The notes under the pieces: model-generated | What the model was told of the DNA's origin: nothing | Databases searched by the model: none | What the model saw: only the letters and a program-made list of their open reading frames with translations | Part shown: positions 36,369 to 44,432 of the stretch, one piece after another | Layout: every line of letters begins with the position of its first letter | Numbering within the stretch: position 1 is the first letter of the stretch | Source of the DNA: CALBPI01 sp045110335 | Lineage (GTDB): Bacteria > Pseudomonadota > Gammaproteobacteria > Steroidobacterales > Woeseiaceae | Direction of reading: 5' to 3' | DNA length: 64,000 bases | NCBI GenBank assembly: GCA_045110335.1 | Contig: JBGCGB010000022.1 | Coordinates: 51,519-115,518, forward strand | Program-made: the position numbers and the translations under genes

Positions 36369-36842
36369 ATGGCTGGAGATTTCACCAGAACAATGCGGCT
36401 TGTTCGCCGTTCGAAAGTGGTAACAAATGATGTAGGCGGCACCGTCTGGGTCGACAGTGTTGAGCCCGTAGAGTTGGAACTGGTATCCACGATGATGCTG
36501 GAAGTCATGATGGACACCGACGAAGACGAGACGCGGCGACAACTGAAGCAGTTGCCCGAAGATGGCGAAGGCGTGCTTGCCCATGATCCCAAGCGTTCCG
36601 AGTTTCAGGTCGTCCACTGCGATGAGATTGAGGCCGCGCTGTCAGGCAATGCTGGACCGAGCACGCCCAATCCTGACTTAGTGCACGACGATGATGAGCT
36701 TGAGTTGTCGCTAGTATCTACGCAAATGATCAAAGTGATGCTGGATCATCCGGAGCTTTCACCGCAAGAAGTATCTGAAGAAGTTCAACTCATTGAAGAG
36801 ATTGAATCGGCCGGTGGATTCGACCCGTACAATAACGGCTGA
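36369..36842 (+). CDS. Acidic protein with internal duplication, unknown
   Basis: 157 residues, AAGGAG before the ATG. Two similar segments, ELELVSTMMLEVMMD (35-49) and ELELSLVSTQMIKVMLD (110-126), point to an internal duplication with helical Val/Met-rich units and acidic flanks. N-terminus is basic, C-terminus acidic. No signal peptide, no family recognised. Confidence 0.7.
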   Translation: MAGDFTRTMRLVRRSKVVTNDVGGTVWVDSVEPVELELVSTMMLEVMMDTDEDETRRQLKQLPEDGEGVLAHDPKRSEFQVVHCDEIEAALSGNAGPSTPNPDLVHDDDELELSLVSTQMIKVMLDHPELSPQEVSEEVQLIEEIESAGGFDPYNNG

Positions 36843-36883
36843 CTTGCCGGCTTTGCTTGCCCGAGTTTGCGATAAGTACACTT

Positions 36884-37417
36884 TCACCAATCGGTCATTG
36901 ATCGCGTATCGATGGCATTCATCGCTGCAACAACTTCGTTCCGCCGAGCCTCAATGGTGAGATCGCCGTTCAAACGTAAAACCGGGCAGCTTCTCTCGGA
37001 CAACCAATGCGTATGCTTTGCGAGACTCCGGCCTTCGGATGGTGATTCATCATAGGCCGCTGCCCATGCCAAAAATGCCGGGTCGACTTTGCCCAAGCGT
37101 TGCTGCTCCCGTTTCCTCAATCGCTCGACCCTGATGCTGGCATCCAAATAGAGGGAAACGATCAGGTCGAAGCAATCTTCCAGCGCTAATCCCCAGCCCA
37201 AAATGGATCCTGAAACGATCACATCAGAGTGTTTCGCTAACGCGGCAAGCACGGCCCGCAATCGATCACCCGGATCACGTTTCCTTTGAAAAGGCGGGAT
37301 ATCGGCAAACCAGTAGAAGTCATCCATATCAAGCGCGGCTACTTTCAATCGTTTGGCGATCGAGTTGGCAAGCGTTGTTGTTCCGGATCCGGAAGCACCC
37401 GTGACCAATACTTTCAT
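36884..37417 (-). CDS. P-loop NTPase, adenylate/shikimate-kinase-like
   Basis: 177 residues. Walker A GASGSGTTTLA (residues 7-17), then a LDMDDFYW acidic substrate-side segment and a lid-like stretch RLRKREQQRLG. Small-molecule kinase fold; substrate unknown. It follows acnB on the same strand but is separated by acnB's terminator. Confidence 0.82.
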   Translation of the reverse strand: MKVLVTGASGSGTTTLANSIAKRLKVAALDMDDFYWFADIPPFQRKRDPGDRLRAVLAALAKHSDVIVSGSILGWGLALEDCFDLIVSLYLDASIRVERLRKREQQRLGKVDPAFLAWAAAYDESPSEGRSLAKHTHWLSERSCPVLRLNGDLTIEARRNEVVAAMNAIDTRSMTDW

Positions 37418-37503
37418 TGCGGTCCTCTCAAAGATCTAGATGACCCATCCCAACATCGGGTCATGTCACGAGCCGATTGTCGAAACGAAAGCGCGATGGC
37501 GAC

Positions 37504-37554
37504 AAAAAAGCCGGGGTGGTTCTGCCACATGGTAGAAGCAGAACCACCCCGGCT
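37504..37554 (-). terminator. Strong intrinsic terminator of acnB
   Basis: A 17-bp perfect stem (AGCCGGGGTGGTTCTGC and its complement) with a 12-base loop, followed on the minus strand by a U-run. It lies 16 bases after the acnB stop. Confidence 0.93.
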
Positions 37555-37569
37555 ATGATTCGATCAAGC

Positions 37570-40332
37570 CTAGTGCGTGGGCGGTGCGTACTTCGTCAGA
37601 TTGATGCCTTTGACGGCAGCAACATACTCCTCGAACTCAGGTGTTCTGCCGAGGATGGTCGACAACACCACAACCGGCGTTGACGCCAGCAACGATTCAC
37701 CTTTTTTCTCGTCGGTATCTTCTACAACACGTCCCTGGAACAAACGTGTCGACGTCGCCATGACTGTGTCGCCTTTCTCCGCCTTCTCCTGGTTGCCCAT
37801 GCAAAGGTTACAACCCGGACGTTCAAGATACATCATGTTGTCGTACTTCGTGCGTGCCGCGTTTTTCGGGGCGCCATCATCGAACTCGAAGCCCGCATAC
37901 TTCTGCAACACTTCCCAATCGCCTTCAGCTTTAAGCTCATCAACAATGTTGTAAGTCGGCGGTGCCACAACCAGTGGCGCTTTAAACTCGATCTTGCCGT
38001 CTTTCTCTTCGAGGTTCTTCAACATCTGCGAAATGATCTTCATGTCGCCTTTGTGAACCATGCAAGACCCGACAAAACCGAGGTCGACTTTCTTGGTGCC
38101 TTCATAGTAGGAGATCGGACGAATCGTGTCGTGGGTGTAGCGCTTGGATTCATCATCATTGTTGACGTCCGGATCAGCGATCATGGGCTCGACAATTTGA
38201 TCTAGATCAACGACGAACTCTGCTGAGTACTTCGCATCCGCATCAGGCGTCAACGCTGGGGTCTCCCCCGAACGAATACCCTCGATACGTTTTTCAGCGA
38301 TATCGATCAGCCCTTTCAAGACCTGCTTCTCGTTGTCCATGCCTTTGTCGATCATGATCTTGATGCGACTTTTGGCGATTTCCAGCGACTGGATCAACGT
38401 GTTGTCTTCCGAGATACAAATCGACGCCTTCGCTTTCATCTCTGCGGTCCAATCGGTAAACGTGAACGCCTGATCGGCTAGCAACGTACCAATATGGACT
38501 TCGATGATCTTGCCTTGGAACACGTTGTCGCCAAATTGTTGGAGCATTTGGGCTTGCGTGGCGTGCACGACATCACGAAAGTCCATGTGGTCTTTCAGTG
38601 TGCCTTTGAAAGTGACCTTGACGGACTCCGGAATGGGCATCGTCGCCTCACCGGTCGCCAACGCCAGCGCAACCGTACCGGAGTCAGCGCCAAAGGCGAC
38701 GCCCTTGGACATCCGCGTGTGCGAATCACCACCGATAATGACAGCGCGGTCATCGACCGTCAGGTCGTTCAGGACTTTGTGAATCACGTCAGTCATCGGG
38801 TGGTACTTGTCTTCGGGGTCGCGCGCTGTGATCAGACCGAACTTGTTCATGAAACCCATCAGCTTCGGAATATTGCGTTGTGCCTTGCGGTCCCAAACAG
38901 AAGCCGTATGACAGCCCGACTGGTAAGCGCCATCCACTGTCGGTGAAATCACGGTCGCCGCCATCATCTCGAGTTCTTGCGAAGTCATCAGGCCCGTGGT
39001 GTCTTGGGAACCCACGATGTTAACGCCAACACGCACATCAGAACCCGCATGCAGACGCTTACCTGGCGTGACACCAACGGCATTGCGATTGAAGATTTTC
39101 TCAACCGCGGTCAAACCCTGACCTTCATGCGAAATCTCTTTGGACGACGCGTAGACTTGCGGTACATCGATACCAAGCACGCCGGCCGCGATCGTTTGCA
39201 GCTTCTTGCCAAACACGACGGCGTAGGATCCTTCGGCGCGAATGAACTCGAGCTTCTGCGGCGTCAGCGCTGATGCAATATCACACAGTGCTTCGCTGCC
39301 ATCTTCGTTGTACAGCGTTTTATCTTTCAGGTTGATCGTTAGCACGGTCCCGGTATCAACCGAATACAATTGCTCAAGCACAGGCTCGTTGTCTTCATCG
39401 CGAACCGTGTTGCCATCGGCATCCAGTTTTTTGGCCCAGTTCTTAAGATCAATGCCAATGCCACCGGTCACACCGACCGTCGTCAGGAAGATCGGGGATA
39501 TGCCATTAGTGCCACCAACGATGGGCGCAATGTTAATGAAGGGAACATACGGACTTGCCTGCTTACCCGTCCACAATGCGACATTGTTAACGCCCGACAT
39601 CCGAGACGAACCCACACCCATCGTGCCTTTGTCGGCCACCAACATGACGCGCTTGTCCGGATGCTGTTGCTGCAATGCCTGAATCTCTTCCTGGGCTTCC
39701 GGGCTGATCAAACACTTACCATGCAGTTCGCGATCAGAGCGGGAATGCGCCTGATTGCCCGGTGAAAGAAGATCTGTAGAGACATCGCCGACCGCGGTTA
39801 CGTAAGTGACCACCTGTACAGTTTCATCAACGTCCGACAGTTTTGTGAAGAACTCGGCTTGTGCATAGCTCTCCAAAATCTCTTTCGCCAATGCATGACC
39901 GTCTTCATAGGCTGCTTGCAATCGGTCCGTATCAGCTTCGTAAAGGAATACTTGTGTCTTCAATACATCCGCTGCCTGCCGCGCGATGCTCGCATCATCA
40001 CCTAACGCTAGATCAAGCAACGCGGCAACCGAAGGACCGCCTTTCATATGAGAAAGCAACTCGAAAGCAAAGTCTGGCGAGATTTCTTCAACGACCGCAT
40101 TGCCCAGAATGATGTCTTTTAGGAATCCGGACTTCTCGAAGGCTGCACTGGTTGTGCCGGGCAACGTGTTGTAGACGAAGAATTTGATTGAATCCGCCCG
40201 GTGTGGATGGCCCGTGTCTTTGATCTGCGTGACCAACTCGGCAACCAATGCGGCGTCCTCGATAGGCTTGGCATGCAGCCCCTGCTCTTTGCGCGTCTCA
40301 ATTTCAGTTAAGTAGTCCGTATATAAACTCAT
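37570..40332 (-). CDS. acnB: Aconitate hydratase B
   Basis: 920 residues, bifunctional aconitate hydratase 2 / 2-methylisocitrate dehydratase of the TCA cycle. The HEAT-like N-terminal domain starts LYTDYLTEIETRKEQGLHAKPI. The 4Fe-4S ligands are in VGSCMVHKGD and PGCNLCMGNQ. GADSGTVALALATGEATMPIPESV and the extended C-terminal domain are typical of AcnB rather than AcnA. Single gene with its own strong terminator. Confidence 0.97.
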   Translation of the reverse strand: MSLYTDYLTEIETRKEQGLHAKPIEDAALVAELVTQIKDTGHPHRADSIKFFVYNTLPGTTSAAFEKSGFLKDIILGNAVVEEISPDFAFELLSHMKGGPSVAALLDLALGDDASIARQAADVLKTQVFLYEADTDRLQAAYEDGHALAKEILESYAQAEFFTKLSDVDETVQVVTYVTAVGDVSTDLLSPGNQAHSRSDRELHGKCLISPEAQEEIQALQQQHPDKRVMLVADKGTMGVGSSRMSGVNNVALWTGKQASPYVPFINIAPIVGGTNGISPIFLTTVGVTGGIGIDLKNWAKKLDADGNTVRDEDNEPVLEQLYSVDTGTVLTINLKDKTLYNEDGSEALCDIASALTPQKLEFIRAEGSYAVVFGKKLQTIAAGVLGIDVPQVYASSKEISHEGQGLTAVEKIFNRNAVGVTPGKRLHAGSDVRVGVNIVGSQDTTGLMTSQELEMMAATVISPTVDGAYQSGCHTASVWDRKAQRNIPKLMGFMNKFGLITARDPEDKYHPMTDVIHKVLNDLTVDDRAVIIGGDSHTRMSKGVAFGADSGTVALALATGEATMPIPESVKVTFKGTLKDHMDFRDVVHATQAQMLQQFGDNVFQGKIIEVHIGTLLADQAFTFTDWTAEMKAKASICISEDNTLIQSLEIAKSRIKIMIDKGMDNEKQVLKGLIDIAEKRIEGIRSGETPALTPDADAKYSAEFVVDLDQIVEPMIADPDVNNDDESKRYTHDTIRPISYYEGTKKVDLGFVGSCMVHKGDMKIISQMLKNLEEKDGKIEFKAPLVVAPPTYNIVDELKAEGDWEVLQKYAGFEFDDGAPKNAARTKYDNMMYLERPGCNLCMGNQEKAEKGDTVMATSTRLFQGRVVEDTDEKKGESLLASTPVVVLSTILGRTPEFEEYVAAVKGINLTKYAPPTH

Positions 40333-40579
40333 GATGACCCCGACGAGTAGTGATTTAGTGACGGCAACCGGCGTTTTGGCGCGGCGCCTGGCTGGTACCT
40401 ACCAGCATTTCCAGCGCCGTATTATATCAGTGGAACAGGCAAGAACCGCATTTCCGTGGGTTATGTGCGTTATTCATGGCCAAAAACAGACGTGGGTCTC
40501 GATCCGCGTAACATATTCTCGCGAAAACCGTTCTACTACAGTAACTAAGCCGCCACTAAGCCATTTTCGGAGACCTCCC

Positions 40580-41164
40580 ATGAACATCGCCTATCGCCTG
40601 CCACAAGTGGCCGCTGTGCTAATCACCAGTATTTGCTTGCTGCTCAGCGCCTGTCCTTCCAACGCCCAATCGTCGGATGCCGACGAAGACGCCGCGTCAT
40701 CTTTGGAAGCGATGACGGTCGATCGTATCGAATCCATCGTGGCGCGACTGGATGACGACTACCAACGCAATGCGAATACCATCGCTTTCAGTTTCGCCGA
40801 GCGGGAGCTGCTGATCATCGCGGATCCGAATGCCGACCGAATGCGCGTACTGACGCCGGTCAACGAAGCCGACGCACTAGACAGCGATGAGTTGCGTCGG
40901 CTGATGCAGGCTAATTTTGATTCAGCGCTCGACGCTCGCTATGCGATCGCGAACGGCATGCTGTGGAGCACGTTTATCCATCGCCTCGGCAGCCTCAATG
41001 ACGAGGAGCTACTGTCTGGCATCGGGCAAACCATCAACACGGCCGATACGTTCGGTACAACCTACACATCGGGAGAAATGGTGTTTGGCGGTGGCGACTC
41101 GAATGAACTGCAGCGGCGTGCATTGATCGATGAGCTACAACGACGCGGGCAAGAGAAAACCTAA
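40580..41164 (+). CDS. Exported protein, YbjN/T3SS-chaperone-like, unknown
   Basis: 194 residues from ATG 40580 (GGAGACC upstream). Signal peptide VAAVLITSICLLLSAC, possibly lipobox LSAC. The remainder resembles the type III chaperone/YbjN alpha-beta sandwich (TIAFSFAERELLIIADPNADRMRVLTPV, then a long helix), but the family call is tentative. Confidence 0.65.
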   Translation: MNIAYRLPQVAAVLITSICLLLSACPSNAQSSDADEDAASSLEAMTVDRIESIVARLDDDYQRNANTIAFSFAERELLIIADPNADRMRVLTPVNEADALDSDELRRLMQANFDSALDARYAIANGMLWSTFIHRLGSLNDEELLSGIGQTINTADTFGTTYTSGEMVFGGGDSNELQRRALIDELQRRGQEKT

Positions 41165-41322
41165 AGACGCATCCAAAAGGTGTCAGCCCGATTGATCAAA
41201 AACTCGTCATCTATCGCTGTCCCTAAAAGTTCGCGGTAATACTCATCCGCCCGCTATCTAGAGCCGACACATAAAATGGGCTCGATCCCTTTTGTCGCCT
41301 CCGGTCTGGGTCGCGTTCGTCG

Positions 41323-41916
41323 CTATCGAGTCATGCCAATCAGCGTGGGCAGGTTGGCCAGTACATCTCTTTTGAATGCATCGGACACGCCCGACCGGGA
41401 CATACCCAGCAGGCCGTTAATCGTGGCACAAATCGTTCTGGCCGTCGCTTTCGGATCAACCGATGCGGCAATGTCACCTTCCAACTTCGCCCGCTTGAGC
41501 GCTTTCTCAAGAGCAGCCACACCGCGTTTTTGATTAGCGCGTACCAGCCGTTCAACTTCGTCGTCGCCCGGCGAACTCTGCACACCGGCATTGACCATTA
41601 AACAACCGATGCGCTCGGGTGCATTGACCGTTTTCCCCCACAAGTCGAAAACACGGCGAAGATTATCGACTGCCGGTCCGTCCGCATTCAGCATGCCGAT
41701 GACGACGTTGGTGACATGCTTGTCATAGTACTCAAGCGCCTTGAGGAACAACGTGTGCTTGTCGGTAAAGGTTCGATACAAACTTTGCCTCGGAATACCC
41801 ATCGCCTCAATAAGGTCATCGAGTGACGTAGCTTCGTAACCTTGTCGCCAAAACACAGCCATTGCCCGAGCGAGCACTTCGTCATCGTCAAATTGTTTGG
41901 GTCTTCCACGTGCCAT
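41323..41916 (-). CDS. TetR/AcrR-family regulator
   Basis: 197 residues. N-terminal HTH: DDDEVLARAMAVFWRQGYEATSLDDLIEAMGIPRQSLYRTFTDK split by the usual turn. The C-terminal domain has the TetR_C form with KRGVAALEKALKRA. Last gene of a minus-strand run behind the CurA-like reductase and the dehalogenase-like hydrolase; presumably their repressor. Confidence 0.9.
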   Translation of the reverse strand: MARGRPKQFDDDEVLARAMAVFWRQGYEATSLDDLIEAMGIPRQSLYRTFTDKHTLFLKALEYYDKHVTNVVIGMLNADGPAVDNLRRVFDLWGKTVNAPERIGCLMVNAGVQSSPGDDEVERLVRANQKRGVAALEKALKRAKLEGDIAASVDPKATARTICATINGLLGMSRSGVSDAFKRDVLANLPTLIGMTR

Positions 41917-42004
41917 CGGATGAATACTAATATGTCCTCTCAGCGCTTTACAGCGCTAGTCGCGATCGCCAGTCGTCCATTCCGGATGGGTCGACTGGGC
42001 GTGT

Positions 42005-43003
42005 TTACAATTTGACGATGAGCTTGCCGTTGTTGCCGCCGGTGAACAATAGATTTAAACCATCTATCGCGGACTCGAGACCATCCAACACGTGCGAGCG
42101 ATACTGAATTTTTCCAGCCATCACGTAAGGCATCAATTTCTCAATCAACGATCCAAACTCACCATAGTAGTCGGGCATCACAAAGCCATTAATGGTCAGC
42201 CTTTTCTTGATAATCGGAATCCAATTGGGTCCTGGACTAGGTTCCGCGGCACCATAGTCAGCAATCAAACCGCAGACAACGATACGCCCGTGGGCATTCA
42301 TTCGCTCGAACACAAGCCCTTGAATAGGCCCACCCGTGTTTTCAAAATACATATCGACGCCGTTTGGTGTCAGCTCGGTGAGCCGCTGTTTCAAATCGTC
42401 TTTCTTGTAGTTAATAGCACCATCGAAACCGAGATCAGATGTTAACCAATCACATTTTTCATCGCTGCCCGCGACACCCACAACATGCAGCCCATCTGCT
42501 TTCGCCAACTGCCCGACCAATGAACCGACAGAGCCTGCAGCACCACTAACTACGATAGTTTCGCCGGCCTTTGGCTCACTAAAACCATAGAGTCCCTGGG
42601 TTGCAGTCAAACCTGGTAGCGCTAGTACAGACAAGATCATCTCTGCCTCCAGGCCAGCCGGCGCAACTCTGAGACCAGCGCCGGTGCCGTGGTAGTACTC
42701 GGTCCATCCCATCAGGCCCATAACACGTTCACCCACTTTGAAATCGGGATTTTCGCTTTGAACAACTTCGCCGATGCCTGACGAACGCATGACCTCGCCC
42801 AAAGCAACCGGCGGTAAATAGCTGTCTTCATCGGGGCTCATGAAACCGCGCATTGCGGGGTCGAGAGACATGTGCGTCTGCTTGACCAAAATCTCCCCGG
42901 CGCCGATCGTTGGTAGCGCGTGTTGAACTGTCTCAAAAAGGTCAGCCGTTAGCGGACCGGGCTTGGGTCTAGCCACTAGATTAATCGCTGTATAGTCAGT
43001 CAT
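42005..43003 (-). CDS. NADP-dependent MDR oxidoreductase (CurA-like)
   Basis: 332 residues, zinc-independent medium-chain reductase. The cofactor motif is VSGAAGSVGSLVGQLAK; the family tag DPAMRGFMS is at the N-terminus. Related enzymes reduce the double bond of enones such as curcumin or 2-alkenals with NADPH. Between the hydrolase and the TetR gene, so probably induced by a reactive or xenobiotic compound. Confidence 0.9.
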   Translation of the reverse strand: MTDYTAINLVARPKPGPLTADLFETVQHALPTIGAGEILVKQTHMSLDPAMRGFMSPDEDSYLPPVALGEVMRSSGIGEVVQSENPDFKVGERVMGLMGWTEYYHGTGAGLRVAPAGLEAEMILSVLALPGLTATQGLYGFSEPKAGETIVVSGAAGSVGSLVGQLAKADGLHVVGVAGSDEKCDWLTSDLGFDGAINYKKDDLKQRLTELTPNGVDMYFENTGGPIQGLVFERMNAHGRIVVCGLIADYGAAEPSPGPNWIPIIKKRLTINGFVMPDYYGEFGSLIEKLMPYVMAGKIQYRSHVLDGLESAIDGLNLLFTGGNNGKLIVKL

Positions 43004-43065
43004 CGGTCGTCTCCATTTCGTCGTGCAGGCGGTCAGGTCAATATCTGAAAACGCTTTCGACGGTA

Positions 43066-44127
43066 TTAGTTGTTGTTTACAAACTCGATCAGCAGTTCGG
43101 CAAGTTCAACGGGCGTATCATCCTGAATAAAATGATTGCCATTTTCCACTAGCGTGTGCGCCTGACCTTCGGCGCCGGGTACCGTGGTCTGCCAAACCTT
43201 GTCCCGCCCTGCCATCAGTGAATCGTCGGTGCCGAAAGCCGTCAAGAACGGCTTTTCCCAGCTCGCATAGAACTCATCCATGACGTGCTGATTCTGTCGT
43301 AACTGGCTAGCTACCATGGTGGGGAACATTCTGACGGCGGCAATGTATTCGTTGGTCGGGAAAGGTGCGGCATAGCCCGCCAAGTCTTCGTCGCTTAACG
43401 TACGCGTCGTCGCGCGTTGAAACAGCCCCTCGAAATCAAAGTTCTTTGTGTGTCGTGCGTAGGCAACCCACTGTTGGAAATTAAAGTGTTCGCTCGATGT
43501 ATCCAGCGCCTGAACATCCCCTTCTCTCCAAACACTAAAGCGGAACAGCGGGTAGCCCAACCAGCCCTGGATACCTGGCGCCGCGGGAAGTGCCGTATTC
43601 GATAGCATGATTCGTGAGAACTGCGACGGACGGTCCGCGACCACTCGAAGTCCGATCAATCCGCCCCAGTCTTGAGCAAAGAGCGTGACATTTTCCAACG
43701 CAAGCTCATCAATAAACTGACTCATCACATCAATATGCATTTGATAGGTATGGTCACTCGGCTTCAATGGCTTGTCTGATTTTCCAAAACCAACGTTGTC
43801 TGGTGCGATGACCCGAAAGCCTGCATTGCTCAGCACCGGGATCATGTGACGATACAAGTAGCTCCACGAAGGTTGCCCGTGCATCAACAAGATAACCTGA
43901 CCGTCACGAGGCCCTTCATCGACGTAGTGAATGCGATAGCCGAGACTATCCACGTAGTTTGGTTCGAACGGATAGTCAGGCAAATCCTCAAACGCATCAT
44001 CAGGCGTTCGAATAACCTGCGCGACCGTCCATTGCTCGGAAGCCTGCAGTGAAAATACAGCAACCACTGAAGCAACAGCGATGAGTAGCAGTACGATACC
44101 GATGATTTTTAACATGAGAAGCCTCAT
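43066..44127 (-). CDS. Haloalkane-dehalogenase-like alpha/beta hydrolase
   Basis: 353 residues. An N-terminal hydrophobic anchor (IIGIVLLLIAVASVVAVFSLQA) is unusual for the family. Oxyanion region HGQPSWSYLYRHMIP, nucleophile FAQDWGG (Asp with the halide-binding Trp next to it) and catalytic His in ENGNHFIQDD match haloalkane dehalogenases; epoxide hydrolase is the main alternative. Periplasmic or membrane-bound location is inferred. First gene of the TetR operon. Confidence 0.85.
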   Translation of the reverse strand: MRLLMLKIIGIVLLLIAVASVVAVFSLQASEQWTVAQVIRTPDDAFEDLPDYPFEPNYVDSLGYRIHYVDEGPRDGQVILLMHGQPSWSYLYRHMIPVLSNAGFRVIAPDNVGFGKSDKPLKPSDHTYQMHIDVMSQFIDELALENVTLFAQDWGGLIGLRVVADRPSQFSRIMLSNTALPAAPGIQGWLGYPLFRFSVWREGDVQALDTSSEHFNFQQWVAYARHTKNFDFEGLFQRATTRTLSDEDLAGYAAPFPTNEYIAAVRMFPTMVASQLRQNQHVMDEFYASWEKPFLTAFGTDDSLMAGRDKVWQTTVPGAEGQAHTLVENGNHFIQDDTPVELAELLIEFVNNN

Positions 44128-44432
44128 TTGATTCGGTGGTATGACTGAATGACGCGATCGCTTTGGCTATCAATCGAAGGCATTCAGATAAATATAGACT
44201 GAATGGTCACAAATTAACCGATATCTCAGATTTAGTCAATTCTTAGAGTCGAAAAGCGACTTAGGGAGTAACTGTTTTCTTGCCGACGTCACTAGTTAGA
44301 ATCCTGCTGATTACTGATAGCGATGGGCACCGGTGCTCGAGGGTTCTCAAGAATGGCTATCCAGTCAACAGCGACCGTTTGTGCGACCGCTTCCTAACCT
44401 AAGAAAATCGGTCTGCCCTCTTCTTGCCTTTA
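44128..44432. other. Intergenic region with candidate TetR operator
   Basis: 305 bp without a gene. CATTCAG (44181-44187) and CTGAATG (44199-44205) form an inverted repeat with an 11-bp spacer, and another CTGAATG lies at 44145-44151. These are placed upstream of the hydrolase gene and could be operator half-sites. Confidence 0.4.
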
